Source: Colwellia sp. 12G3 (GTDB taxonomy: Bacteria; Pseudomonadota; Gammaproteobacteria; Enterobacterales; Alteromonadaceae). Taken from it: a DNA stretch of 64,000 nucleotides. How positions within the stretch are numbered: the stretch's first letter is position 1; each line of letters starts with the position of its first letter. This document shows, piece by piece, positions 16,170-25,153 of this stretch. The stretch is taken from positions 186,001-250,000 of the forward strand of contig NZ_PJAQ01000017.1 of the NCBI RefSeq assembly GCF_002836775.1, given 5' to 3'. Under the pieces are notes generated by a model. The model saw only the letters and a program-made list of their open reading frames with translations, was not told where the DNA came from and did no database searches. Made by a program: the position numbers and the translations under genes.

Positions 16170-16940
16170 CTATTTTCCTTTCGCTGCGGAACAAATAATT
16201 TTAAATTGTTCAGCTTGTAAACTAGCACCGCCAATAAGACCACCGTCTATATCAGGTTGTGCGAATAATTCTTCACAGTTAGCTGCGTTAACGCTGCCAC
16301 CGTAGAGTAATGGTATTATATCCGACACTTGCTCGCTCTGTTGAGCTAAAAATTGACGAATAAATTGATGTGTTTCTTGTGCCATCGCACTTGATGCTGT
16401 TTTTCCTGTTCCTATGGCCCAAACGGGTTCATAAGCAATAACAACATCAGTAAAATTCTCTATGCCAATTTCATCGATAACTGGCTGAATCTGTGCTGAT
16501 AACACAGTTTCTGTTTCTCCGGTTGCTCGTTCTGCTTCGCTTTCACCAATACATAAAATTGGTGTTAAGCCAGCATTTAATGCTGCATGAACTTTTTTAG
16601 CAACTTGGGTAGAGGTTTCTTTATAGATACTTCTACGTTCAGAGTGACCGACTATTACATAGTTAATCGCTAGGTTTTGCAACATAGTTGTGGATATTTC
16701 ACCTGTGTAGGCTCCACTTTCATGTTCACTCACATTTTGCGATCCAACATGAATTGCTTCATTTAACTTAGCTGCTTTTATTTTCTGATTAAGCTCAGAT
16801 AAATAGGGAAAGCTTGGGCAAATAACAACATCAACGTGTGATGATAGTTTAACATCTGCCAATCCTGAAACCATAGTATCAACTAGGGCTGAGTCACCGT
16901 TCATCTTCCAATTTGCGGCTACAATTGCTTGTCTAGTCAT
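16170..16940 (-). CDS. tpiA: Triosephosphate isomerase
   Basis: This glycolytic enzyme interconverts dihydroxyacetone phosphate and glyceraldehyde 3-phosphate. It is 256 residues, full length. Catalytic residues are visible: Lys12 in AANWKMNG, His in IVGHSERRS near 97, Glu in AYEPVWAIGTGKTAS near 169 (loop 6 follows), and the phosphate-binding LYGGSVN near 232. The gene lies between glmM and secG, an insertion into the E. coli-type glmM-secG order that is shared with other marine gammaproteobacteria. Confidence 0.97.
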   Translation of the reverse strand: MTRQAIVAANWKMNGDSALVDTMVSGLADVKLSSHVDVVICPSFPYLSELNQKIKAAKLNEAIHVGSQNVSEHESGAYTGEISTTMLQNLAINYVIVGHSERRSIYKETSTQVAKKVHAALNAGLTPILCIGESEAERATGETETVLSAQIQPVIDEIGIENFTDVVIAYEPVWAIGTGKTASSAMAQETHQFIRQFLAQQSEQVSDIIPLLYGGSVNAANCEELFAQPDIDGGLIGGASLQAEQFKIICSAAKGK

Positions 16941-17204
16941 TTATACCTCTTAGCCTAGGTTGTTATCTTATGACTTCAGTTAATGATTAATTGAGGCCAT
17001 TGCTAAAATGAAGCCGCGAGATAGTAACTAACCTGCGCAAAAGATACAAGTATTTAACACATATCTTTTACTGGTTGCAGATTTTTTATACTTTTCGCGG
17101 CATTTAGCACAAAATAGTTATTAATTTACGCTCTACTCTATTCAGGCTATTTGAATTACAACCTTAAAAGAGTCGCTATTATTCATTGTGATTAATAGCA
17201 ATTA

Positions 17205-18542
17205 TTATTTAACGAGTTTCACTAAATCGGCAATTTTGTGAGCTAATAATGTGACCTCATCCATGTCCGGACCTTCAACCATGACCCGTATAAGTGGCTC
17301 GGTACCTGATTTACGTAACAATACTCGGCCACGACCGGTTAGCGTTTCATTAACTTCATCAACCGAGGCAAGTACTGTCGGATCTTTTAATGGGTTTTTT
17401 ACGCCCGAGAAACGAACATTGACTAGAAGTTGCGGTAGCATGGTAATACCTTGGCGTAATTCATGTAATGATTTTTTCTGTTTAATTACTGCTGTTAATA
17501 CATTAAGTGCAGCAATGATGCCGTCACCTGTAGAGGTGTGATTCAGGTTAATGACATGACCTGAGTTTTCTGCACCAAGTTGCCACCCTTTTACTTTTAA
17601 TAACTCCATGACATGACGATCACCAACTTTACTGCGGGTAAACTCGATATCTAACTCTTGCAAGGCTAATTCTAAGCCCATATTGCTCATTAAGGTGCCT
17701 ACAACACCACCTTCTTTACGACCTGATTTTAAGTCGTTACCCGCGATGATATAGATAATTTCATCACCATCAATAACATAACCAGTATGGTCAACCATCA
17801 TAATACGGTCGCCATCACCATCAAGAGCAATACCTAAGTCAGCGTTATGTTCAACAACGGCTTTACTGATTGCATCCATCGATGTTGCACCACAACCATC
17901 ATTGATATTGGTACCATTAGGTGAAGTACCGATTTCGATAACGGTTGCACCTAATTCACGGAACACATTGGGCGCTATGTGGTAGGTTGCACCATGGGCA
18001 CAATCAACCACTATGGTTAAATCTTTTAAAGATTTTCGGCTAGGAAAGTTACTTTTACAAAACTCAATATAACGGCCAGCAGCATCGTTGATGCGAGTTG
18101 CTTTACCTAATTTTGCAGATTCAACACATCCCATTGGTTTGTCTAATTCAGCTTCAATAGCTAATTCAACCGCATCAGGTAGTTTTTCACCTGTACTTGA
18201 GAAAAATTTGATGCCATTGTCATAAAAAGGGTTATGTGATGCACTAATAACAATGCCGGCTTCGGCTCTGAATGTTTTAGTAAGGTAGGCAATACCTGGC
18301 GTTGGCATAGGTCCAAGAAGCCCTACATCGATACCTGCAGCTGAAAAACCAGCTTCAAGTGCTGATTCAAGCATATAACCTGAAATACGGGTATCTTTAC
18401 CGATAAGTACCTTTTTAGTGCCTTGCCCTGCTAGTACTTTACCTGCAGCATAACCTAGCTTCATTACGAATTCTGGTGTTATTGGGTATTGCCCAACTAA
18501 ACCACGGATACCATCGGTACCAAAATATTTACGGTCTGACAT
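17205..18542 (-). CDS. glmM: Phosphoglucosamine mutase
   Basis: GlmM converts glucosamine 6-phosphate to glucosamine 1-phosphate for UDP-N-acetylglucosamine, hence peptidoglycan and lipopolysaccharide. It is 445 residues, as in E. coli. Ser102 in the SASHNP motif is the phosphorylated residue; [11 protein letters not shown] near 241 binds magnesium; GAENSGHVI near 323 is the sugar loop; and [15 protein letters not shown] near 410 binds phosphate. The gene follows folP by 95 bases in the same direction. Confidence 0.97.
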   Translation of the reverse strand: MSDRKYFGTDGIRGLVGQYPITPEFVMKLGYAAGKVLAGQGTKKVLIGKDTRISGYMLESALEAGFSAAGIDVGLLGPMPTPGIAYLTKTFRAEAGIVISASHNPFYDNGIKFFSSTGEKLPDAVELAIEAELDKPMGCVESAKLGKATRINDAAGRYIEFCKSNFPSRKSLKDLTIVVDCAHGATYHIAPNVFRELGATVIEIGTSPNGTNINDGCGATSMDAISKAVVEHNADLGIALDGDGDRIMMVDHTGYVIDGDEIIYIIAGNDLKSGRKEGGVVGTLMSNMGLELALQELDIEFTRSKVGDRHVMELLKVKGWQLGAENSGHVINLNHTSTGDGIIAALNVLTAVIKQKKSLHELRQGITMLPQLLVNVRFSGVKNPLKDPTVLASVDEVNETLTGRGRVLLRKSGTEPLIRVMVEGPDMDEVTLLAHKIADLVKLVK

Positions 18543-18637
18543 ATATTTTCCTTATATATTTTATTCTATAGCAGCATTGAGTAACTGCTAGGTTTGTTAG
18601 TTTTACTAACATTGATTATGTTTACGCTTACTGTTTG

Positions 18638-19483
18638 TTATTGATATTTAGCTGTCATGGATAATACTTTTAAGGCGTCGACAGTTTCTTTAATATCATG
18701 TACTCGAATTATACTCGCCTTTTGCTGTGCGGCTATTATAGCGGTAGTAATGCTACCTGCAAGACGTTCATCAACATTACACGCTAATAAGTTACCTATC
18801 ATTGATTTCCTTGATGTTCCCGATAACAAGGGTAAACCTAAGTCATTAAACTGGCTCAATTGGGCAAGTAGCTGATAGTTTTGCTCTAGGGTTTTACCAA
18901 AACCAAAACCGGGATCTAAAATCAGACGCTCTCGCTTAATACCTGCTTGTTCACAAACACTGATACGATCAATGAAAAACTGCTTGATATCAGCAATTAC
19001 CTCATTATATTGAGGGTTATTCTGCATTGAACGCGGTAAGCCTTGCATATGCATTAAACAGACTGGTACATCACTTTGTGCTAATACAGCTAAACATCCT
19101 TCGTTCTGTAATGCTCTTACATCATTAATAATGTCTGCACCATGGGCGATTGCTTGTGACATTACTTCAGCTTTACTGGTATCGATTGATACCTTGATAT
19201 CAAAATTTAATTTTATCGCTTTAAGTAATGGAATAACACGTGCTAACTCATCTTCTTCGCTAACATCAACGGCTCCTGGGCGGGTAGACTCTCCACCGAT
19301 GTCGATAATATCAGCTCCGTCGAGTATCATTTGTTCAACTTGAGCTAACGCTTTATCGAATGTGGCAAACTTTCCACCATCCGAGAACGAGTCAGGGGTT
19401 ACATTTAGAATACCCATCACTTGTGGCGAACTTGTGCTGCTTTGGCTGCTTTGGCTGCTTGATGATAATTTATTTAGAGTCAT
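18638..19483 (-). CDS. folP: Dihydropteroate synthase
   Basis: FolP joins dihydropterin pyrophosphate and p-aminobenzoate in folate synthesis and is the sulfonamide target. It is 281 residues with both family signatures: MGILNVTPDSFSDGGKF near residue 23 and GADIIDIGGESTRPGA near 56. The later GFGFGKTLEQN and SRKSMIG motifs are also present. The N-terminal 20 residues are an unusual serine-rich extension (SSSSQSSQSS). It lies downstream of ftsH but a terminator separates them. Confidence 0.96.
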   Translation of the reverse strand: MTLNKLSSSSQSSQSSTSSPQVMGILNVTPDSFSDGGKFATFDKALAQVEQMILDGADIIDIGGESTRPGAVDVSEEDELARVIPLLKAIKLNFDIKVSIDTSKAEVMSQAIAHGADIINDVRALQNEGCLAVLAQSDVPVCLMHMQGLPRSMQNNPQYNEVIADIKQFFIDRISVCEQAGIKRERLILDPGFGFGKTLEQNYQLLAQLSQFNDLGLPLLSGTSRKSMIGNLLACNVDERLAGSITTAIIAAQQKASIIRVHDIKETVDALKVLSMTAKYQ

Positions 19484-19527
19484 TACTTAATCTTTAGTGT
19501 GCTTTCAATGTTCAATATCTATATAAG

Positions 19528-19564
19528 AAAAAACCTCGATATTTAACATAAACATCGAGGTTTT
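19528..19564 (-). terminator. Intrinsic terminator between ftsH and folP
   Basis: AAAACCTCGAT and ATCGAGGTTTT pair around a 15-base loop, with a T run on the minus strand. It should reduce readthrough from ftsH into folP. Confidence 0.8.
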
Positions 19565-19583
19565 ACTATTTATACAAAGCTTA

Positions 19584-21575
19584 TTAACTTGAAGGAGTAT
19601 CGCCGCTTGGCTTAGTCGTATCAGGTGTTACTTCACTCGACTTTTTAGTTTCATTATCTTGTTCAGTATCTTTACTTGCCACTTCAACATCTGCAGCTTT
19701 ATCACCTTTGCCGTTATCAGAGCTAGAATTTGAACTCTCTTTGTCTTCCCATCCGGCTGGTGGACGAACAGTCTTTCTAGCCATTAAGTCATCAATTTGC
19801 AAAGCATCAATTGTTTCATACTTCATCAAACAATCTTTCATGGCGTGTAAAACATCCATGTTTTCTTTGATTAAGTTTTCTGCACGTTGATAGTTACGAT
19901 TAACTACTGCTTTTATTTCTTCATCAATAAGTTTAGCTGTTTCATCAGACATGTGTAATGACTTAGAAGAAGTGCGACCTAAGAATACTTCACCTTCTTC
20001 TTCAGCGAACAACATAGGACCCATTTTTTCAGATAAGCCCCATTGAGTTACCATTTTACGCGCAATATTAGTTGCACGTTCAATGTCATTTGAAGCACCG
20101 GTAGATACTTTATCACTACCGTAAATAACGTCTTCAGCAACACGACCGCCATATAAAGAAGAAATATTACTTTCTAAATGCTGTTTAGAATGACTGAATC
20201 GATCTTGCTCTGGTAAGTACATAGTCACACCAAGGGCACGGCCACGAGGAATAATACTTACTTTATAAACAGGGTCATGATCTGGCACTAAACGACCAAT
20301 AATTGCGTGACCCGCTTCATGATAAGCAGTCATTTCTCTTTCTGAGTCACTCATTACCATTGACTTGCGTTCTGAGCCCATCATTATTTTATCTTTAGCT
20401 GCATCAAATTCTTTCATGCTTACTACACGACGTGCAGTACGCGCAGCACATAAAGCCGCTTCGTTCACTAAGTTAGCTAGATCAGCACCTGAGAAGCCAG
20501 GAGTACCACGAGCAATAACTTCAGCTTTTACATCATCTCCTAACGGTACTTTACGCATATGTACTTTAAGGATTTGTTCACGACCGCGAATATCAGGTAA
20601 ACCAACAGTTACTTGACGGTCAAAACGACCTGGACGAAGTAAGGCTGGGTCTAATACGTCAGGACGGTTAGTCGCGGCAATAACAATTACGCCTTCATTA
20701 CCTTCAAAACCATCCATTTCTACTAACATTTGGTTTAATGTTTGTTCACGTTCATCATGTCCACCACCCATACCTGCGCCACGTTGGCGACCTACTGCAT
20801 CAATTTCATCGATGAAGATAATACAAGGAGCCGCTTTTTTAGCTTGCTCGAACATGTCACGTACACGAGATGCACCAACACCAACAAACATTTCAACAAA
20901 ATCAGAACCAGATATAGTAAAGAATGGTACTTTCGCTTCACCAGCAATCGCTTTAGCTAATAGCGTTTTACCTGTACCAGGTTGGCCGACAAGTAAAATA
21001 CCTGATGGAATACGTCCACCCAATTTTTGAAAGCGACTAGGTTCACGTAAGTAATCAACTAATTCTGCAACATCTTCTTTAGCTTCATCACAACCAGCCA
21101 CATCGGCAAAAGTTGTTTTGATTTGTTCTTCGCTAAGTTGACGTGCTTTTGATTTACCAAAAGACATGGCACCTTTACCACCACCACCTTGCATTTGACG
21201 CATGAAGAAAATCCATACACCAATAAGCAGAATCATAGGGAACCATGAAACGAAAATAGTTGTTAAGAAGCTTGTTTCTTCAGGTAATTTACCTTGGGCA
21301 CGTACGCCTTGCTTAACAAGATCGTTAATTAAATCGCGATCATAGCCACCAGGGATAACAGTTTTATATGCTTCACCACTACGTTTTTCACCAGTGATTA
21401 CGCCATTTCTATCGACATTCGCATCTCGAATTTGTCCTTGACGCACATCCTGGATGAAGCGGGTATAGTCCATTGCTTGATCTTTTGAAGTATCAGGAGA
21501 AAAGCTCTGAAATACACTCATCAAAACAACTGCAATTACTAACCATAAAATAAGATTTTTTGCCATATCGCTCAA
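19584..21575 (-). CDS. ftsH: ATP-dependent zinc metalloprotease FtsH
   Basis: A membrane-anchored AAA+ protease that degrades misfolded membrane proteins and short-lived regulators. It has 663 residues: membrane segments at about 7-22 and 105-125 around a periplasmic domain, an AAA domain with Walker A GQPGTGKT (197-204) and Walker [10 protein letters not shown], the second region of homology [20 protein letters not shown], and the peptidase motif HEAGH near 420. Walker A has Gln where E. coli has Pro, a position that tolerates change. The tail is acidic and low in complexity. It follows rlmE by about 150 bases. Confidence 0.98.
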   Translation of the reverse strand: MSDMAKNLILWLVIAVVLMSVFQSFSPDTSKDQAMDYTRFIQDVRQGQIRDANVDRNGVITGEKRSGEAYKTVIPGGYDRDLINDLVKQGVRAQGKLPEETSFLTTIFVSWFPMILLIGVWIFFMRQMQGGGGKGAMSFGKSKARQLSEEQIKTTFADVAGCDEAKEDVAELVDYLREPSRFQKLGGRIPSGILLVGQPGTGKTLLAKAIAGEAKVPFFTISGSDFVEMFVGVGASRVRDMFEQAKKAAPCIIFIDEIDAVGRQRGAGMGGGHDEREQTLNQMLVEMDGFEGNEGVIVIAATNRPDVLDPALLRPGRFDRQVTVGLPDIRGREQILKVHMRKVPLGDDVKAEVIARGTPGFSGADLANLVNEAALCAARTARRVVSMKEFDAAKDKIMMGSERKSMVMSDSEREMTAYHEAGHAIIGRLVPDHDPVYKVSIIPRGRALGVTMYLPEQDRFSHSKQHLESNISSLYGGRVAEDVIYGSDKVSTGASNDIERATNIARKMVTQWGLSEKMGPMLFAEEEGEVFLGRTSSKSLHMSDETAKLIDEEIKAVVNRNYQRAENLIKENMDVLHAMKDCLMKYETIDALQIDDLMARKTVRPPAGWEDKESSNSSSDNGKGDKAADVEVASKDTEQDNETKKSSEVTPDTTKPSGDTPSS

Positions 21576-21722
21576 CTTAGTGACCTCTTTTGGAATTTAA
21601 TATATTTATAAGAATAAATCTATTCTAGTCTATTGTGCCTAATTTACTACAATTCAAGGCTAGTCGCCATTTAACTTTAGTCGGCAGTAACAACTAGTTA
21701 CAACTTACCCTATGAAATGCTC

Positions 21723-22352
21723 TTAACCTTTATAGCCAGTAGCAACTAAGTAAACTTCTCTTGAACGTGCTCTGGATGATTCTGGTTTACGTGTTTTTAC
21801 CGCTTTAAAGACTTCACGGGTAGCTTTCATATACTGTTCAAAACCAGCGCCTTGGAATACTTTTACCACAAACGAACCATTAGGCTTTAATACTTGGCTG
21901 CACATTTCTAGCGCTAATTCGACTAAATACATACTACGCGCTGAGTCAGCACTTTCATTACCGGTCATGTTTGCCGCCATGTCGGACATGACCACGTCAA
22001 TATTTTTTCCATCAATGCGTGTTAACAAAGCATCAAGTACTTCTTCTTCACGAAAGTCGCCTTCGAGGAAGTCTACACCGACAATGGCGTCCATCGGTAA
22101 AATATCACACGCAACAACCTGTCCTTTATCACCGACAACTTTAACAGCATATTCCGACCAGCCTCCAGGTGCCGCACCTAAATCGACAACTTTCATACCT
22201 GGTTTAATCAATCGATCTTTAATATTGATTTCTTCAAGCTTAAAAACAGCGCGTGAACGCAAACCTAATCGTTGCGCCTTTTTTACGTATTCATCGTCAA
22301 AGTGCTCATCTAACCAACGTTGACTACTTGCTTTGTGTTTTTTATTCGCCAT
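21723..22352 (-). CDS. rlmE: 23S rRNA 2-prime-O-ribose U2552 methyltransferase
   Basis: RlmE (FtsJ/RrmJ) methylates U2552 in the ribosomal A loop using SAM and is heat-inducible in E. coli. It is 209 residues, full length. The SAM loop [14 protein letters not shown] lies near residue 55, the catalytic Asp in [12 protein letters not shown] near 121, and the catalytic Lys in FVVKVFQG near 161. It is divergent from yhbY and heads the ftsH cluster, the same arrangement as in E. coli. Confidence 0.97.
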   Translation of the reverse strand: MANKKHKASSQRWLDEHFDDEYVKKAQRLGLRSRAVFKLEEINIKDRLIKPGMKVVDLGAAPGGWSEYAVKVVGDKGQVVACDILPMDAIVGVDFLEGDFREEEVLDALLTRIDGKNIDVVMSDMAANMTGNESADSARSMYLVELALEMCSQVLKPNGSFVVKVFQGAGFEQYMKATREVFKAVKTRKPESSRARSREVYLVATGYKG

Positions 22353-22464
22353 TTTTTCCTACTCACATAACTTTAAACGCGTTAAGTTATTTAACTATTA
22401 GTATTACTCACTAGATAAGGGTAAAATGGCCGTAATTCAAGGCAACAGATAACGAAATTTAGTA

Positions 22465-22761
22465 ATGAGCTTAAACAAAAAACAAATTCAACACCTTAGA
22501 GGCGTAGCACACGCTCTAAAACCAGTGGTTTTACTTGGTAATAATGGCTTAACAGAAGCGGTTGTAGCTGAGATTGATTACGCATTAAACCACCATGAGC
22601 TAATCAAAGTAAAAATCCCTACAGATGATAAAGAAACTAAAGCGTTAATCGTAGAAGCGATTTGTCGTGAAACCAAATCTACTCAAGTACAAGTGATTGG
22701 TAAGACATTAGTGATTTACCGTGAAAGTGCAGAAAAGAAAATTAGAATCCCTAAAGTTTAA
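22465..22761 (+). CDS. yhbY: CRM-domain RNA-binding protein YhbY
   Basis: A 98-residue single CRM domain, a fold that binds pre-50S ribosomal particles. The conserved GxxG-type turn is in VLLGNNGLTEAVV near residue 25, and the spacing of LRGVAHALKPVV and ELIKVKIP is typical. It is divergent from rlmE with a 112-base promoter region between. Length equals E. coli YhbY. Its role in ribosome assembly is from family knowledge. Confidence 0.95.
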   Translation: MSLNKKQIQHLRGVAHALKPVVLLGNNGLTEAVVAEIDYALNHHELIKVKIPTDDKETKALIVEAICRETKSTQVQVIGKTLVIYRESAEKKIRIPKV

Positions 22762-22810
22762 ATGTACTTTGGCTTTTGCTTTTGCTTTGCCTGATATAGA
22801 TAAATAGTTA

Positions 22811-22841
22811 AAAAAAATGACAGTAATTACTGTCATTTTTT
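22811..22841. terminator. Bidirectional terminator after yhbY
   Basis: AAAAATGACAGTAATTACTGTCATTTTT is a perfect palindrome flanked by A and T runs, between yhbY (+) and the ribbon-helix-helix gene (-). Confidence 0.85.
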
Positions 22842-22874
22842 ATTTTTGATTTTTGATTTTTGATTGAGTATTAT

Positions 22875-23078
22875 TTATTTCTTTACAGCATCACCCTCTT
22901 CAACAATAGTTACCACTTTTTGAATCAGTTTTACTCGGCCTGAATCAACCAAAGCCTTTCTTAACACATATTCAATTTGAGCGTTAACGCTGCGCAGCTC
23001 ATCATCAGACCATCGCTGCATCGCCGCTAAAACATCAGGGTTAATTCTAAGTGGGAAGCTTTTTTTAGCTACCATCAT
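22875..23078 (-). CDS. Ribbon-helix-helix (Arc-type) DNA-binding protein
   Basis: A 67-residue protein. The short strand KSFPLRINPDVLAAMQRW followed by helices around DELRSVNAQIEYVLRKALVDSG is the Arc/MetJ-type ribbon-helix-helix pattern; such proteins bind DNA as dimers through a paired beta strand and usually tetramerise on repeated sites. The gene begins 34 bases after the SPFH gene and is probably co-transcribed with it. The repeated GATATCAC site at the shared promoter is a good candidate for its own operator. No toxin gene is present. Confidence 0.8.
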   Translation of the reverse strand: MMVAKKSFPLRINPDVLAAMQRWSDDELRSVNAQIEYVLRKALVDSGRVKLIQKVVTIVEEGDAVKK

Positions 23079-23112
23079 ATTTCCTATTAATACCTAAAAG
23101 TTTTCTAAACAA

Positions 23113-23958
23113 TTAATATAAACTGCCCGTATTGACTACCGGCTGGGTACTTTTGTCGCTGCATAATACCACCAGTAAATTACTGACCATGGCAGCTTTA
23201 CGTTCTTCATCAAGCTCAACAATTCCCTTCTCTGACAACTGAGCTAATGCCATTTCAACCATACCCACAGCGCCATCAACGATCAGTCTTCGTGCGGCAA
23301 TAATGGCTGAGGCTTGTTGTCTTTGCAGCATCGCATTCGCGATTTCTGGTGCGTAAGCTAGATGACTAATACGTGCTTCGTGTACTCTAACGCCCGCTTT
23401 ACCTAATCGTTGCTGTATTTCTATCTTTAATGCTTCTGAGACTTCTTGTGGATGACTACGTAACGCAATTTCATCACCTTCATGTTGATCATAAGGATAA
23501 CTAATCGCCATATTACGTAAAGCCGATTCACTTTGAATAGTTACAAAACTGATATAATCGTCCACTTCAAAAGAAGCCTCTGCAGTATCATCTACCGACC
23601 ATACAACAACAGTGGCAATTTCAATTGGATTACCATGATTATCATTGACTTTCATTTGATTGGATTCAAAGTTTCGTATACGCAATGAAATACTCTTACG
23701 CATAAACAGCGGAATAGTCCAACGTAAACCGCATGCCTTTACCGAGCCAACATAGCTACCAAAGAAAGTCATTACTTTCGCTTGGTTTGGTTGCACCATA
23801 AAAAATCCGGGAAGCGCCGCTAAGGTAACTATAAATACTACTACGGTAACTATTTCGATATTACCTATGGCAGCTTGGTTAACAATAAATGCTGCTGCAG
23901 CTAGCAAGACAGCAAAAACGCCATATCCACTGATTGAAAAACCTATATTCTCGTTCAT
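23113..23958 (-). CDS. SPFH/Band 7 domain membrane protein
   Basis: A 281-residue protein with two N-terminal membrane segments (about 13-28 and 35-53) followed by an SPFH domain: [17 protein letters not shown] leads into the domain, and a helical segment with [23 protein letters not shown] follows. SPFH proteins such as stomatin and HflK/HflC form large membrane rings. This one is not HflK/C, since no partner is present. It forms an operon with the ribbon-helix-helix gene. SD is AAGGAAC. The role is unknown; the pairing with a small DNA-binding protein is also seen in related bacteria. Confidence 0.85.
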   Translation of the reverse strand: MNENIGFSISGYGVFAVLLAAAAFIVNQAAIGNIEIVTVVVFIVTLAALPGFFMVQPNQAKVMTFFGSYVGSVKACGLRWTIPLFMRKSISLRIRNFESNQMKVNDNHGNPIEIATVVVWSVDDTAEASFEVDDYISFVTIQSESALRNMAISYPYDQHEGDEIALRSHPQEVSEALKIEIQQRLGKAGVRVHEARISHLAYAPEIANAMLQRQQASAIIAARRLIVDGAVGMVEMALAQLSEKGIVELDEERKAAMVSNLLVVLCSDKSTQPVVNTGSLY

Positions 23959-23979
23959 ATTAGTTCCTTGGTATGAATT

Positions 23980-24006
23980 AAAGTGATATCACTTTGATAT
24001 CACAAA
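23980..24006. promoter_or_regulatory. Repeated GATATCAC operator of the SPFH operon
   Basis: AAAGTGATATCACTTT (23980-23995) is a perfect palindrome and is overlapped by TTTGATATCACAAA. GATATCAC therefore occurs twice, at 23985 and 23996, 11 bases or one helical turn apart, directly downstream of the -10 box. Spacing and place fit an autoregulating ribbon-helix-helix repressor. Confidence 0.65.
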
Positions 24007-24035
24007 AGAGTACTATTGATTTTGTTTTTTTGCAA
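24007..24035 (-). promoter_or_regulatory. Promoter of the SPFH operon
   Basis: On the minus strand TTGCAA, a 17-base spacer and TACTCT. The operator repeat begins immediately after the -10 box, where a bound repressor would block initiation. Confidence 0.5.
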
Positions 24036-24063
24036 GGCTAATTATTTTGACCTTAATATTGAG

Positions 24064-24217
24064 ACCAATTCCATTAAGTTTGTGACCTTGTTGTGCGCAG
24101 AAAAAACAATTCAAGGATAGACGCTTGATTGAGCAATAATGAGCTATTGGAATTGAGTGTAACGTGGGCTTTGAGTGTTTTAACCCGTACCAGTGGCAAT
24201 AACTTAATGGGATTGGT
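24064..24217. repeat. MITE-like element with ACCAATYCCATTAAGTT ends
   Basis: Terminal inverted repeats of 17 bases (24064-24080 and 24201-24217) match at 16 positions, counted as reverse complement. The 154-base element has no open frame. Its interior TTGATTGAGCAATA block recurs at about 1049-1062. Features fit a miniature inverted-repeat element with no transposase. Confidence 0.6.
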
Positions 24218-24263
24218 ATAAAATATTTAATGATTGCTTACAGTAATATCAGTTTCATTAAAT

Positions 24264-24389
24264 AAGTGATCTACTTTTTGGTGAGGAAAAATGGATAAGA
24301 ACAAGGCATAAATTTTACTAAGTAGTTATTCTACTGATGAAATTTATAACGCTGTTATTATTTATTTTAACCATCAAAAATGATCACTT
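24264..24389. repeat. 126-base imperfect palindrome
   Basis: AAGTGATC and GATCACTT mark the ends, and AGTAG-TTATT-CTACT at 24321-24335 is the centre. Intermediate blocks (ATAAATTTTACTA and GAAATTTATAACGC) pair imperfectly. It directly follows the preceding element, so two palindromic repeats are stacked in this spacer. Confidence 0.55.
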
Positions 24390-24421
24390 AATTAGTGATA
24401 TTGGTATAAATTAACGCTCAC

Positions 24422-24457
24422 AAAAAAGGCCGAAAACATGACGTTTTCGACCTTTTA
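24422..24457 (-). terminator. Intrinsic terminator of greA
   Basis: AAAAGGCCGAAAAC and GTTTTCG-ACCTTTT form a stem with one mismatch region and A/T flanks, about 50 bases after the greA stop codon. Confidence 0.75.
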
Positions 24458-24510
24458 TCTAAACAGCTAGAGCTGTATAAAATACTCTACTCACAGTCTA
24501 AAACAATCTA

Positions 24511-24987
24511 TTAGATATGCTCAACAGCAATAATTTCATATTCAACCACGCCACCAGGAATAGTTATTTCAATTTCGCTATCAACTTCTTTGCCGATTAA
24601 CCCACGTGCAATCGGTGAGTTAACTGAAATACGACCTGTTTTAAAGTCAGCTTCATCATCGCCGACAATTTGATAGGTCACTTCAACTTCAGTATCAAGG
24701 TTTAATAAGGTAACCGTGGTACCAAAAATAACTTTACCATGGTTAGGGATTGTCGTTACGTCAATCACTTGCGCGTTACATAAACGACCTTCAATATCTT
24801 GAATACGACCTTCACAAAAGCCTTGCTCTTCCTTTGCTGCATGGTATTCAGCATTTTCTTTTAAATCGCCATGCTCACGTGCTGTCGCAATGTCTTTTAC
24901 AATACGTGGACGCTTTTCTGTTTTTAAAACTTTAAGCTCTTCATGTAATAGATCAGAACCACGAAGGGTCATTGGGTATTTAATCAT
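24511..24987 (-). CDS. greA: Transcription elongation factor GreA
   Basis: GreA stimulates RNA cleavage by backtracked RNA polymerase. It is 158 residues, full length. The N-terminal coiled coil carries the acidic tip in [24 protein letters not shown] (the Asp and Glu that reach the active site), and the C-terminal domain ends in [18 protein letters not shown]. The gene is downstream of carB but 166 bases away with a repeat in between. Confidence 0.97.
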   Translation of the reverse strand: MIKYPMTLRGSDLLHEELKVLKTEKRPRIVKDIATAREHGDLKENAEYHAAKEEQGFCEGRIQDIEGRLCNAQVIDVTTIPNHGKVIFGTTVTLLNLDTEVEVTYQIVGDDEADFKTGRISVNSPIARGLIGKEVDSEIEITIPGGVVEYEIIAVEHI

Positions 24988-25076
24988 AATTTCTATCTTT
25001 CTATACTTTTAGGTAAGAATAAGTTATTTATTCAAATAGCTGTAAGTAGCAAAGCTAATTGACGTGATAGTGAGGC

Positions 25077-25113
25077 GGAAGCGCGGAGTTGACGAATGTC
25101 AATGAGCACTTCC
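25077..25113 (+). repeat. Dispersed GGAGTTGAC/CAATGAG repeat, copy 3
   Basis: GGAAGCGC pairs with GCACTTCC and, inside it, TTGAC pairs with GTCAA around GAAT, giving a nested hairpin. The blocks GGAGTTGAC and CAATGAG match copies at 2946 and 6599. It lies between greA and carB. Confidence 0.65.
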
Positions 25114-25153
25114 AACAAAGCTAACACGATAATTAGCAAGCTAATTGCATTAT

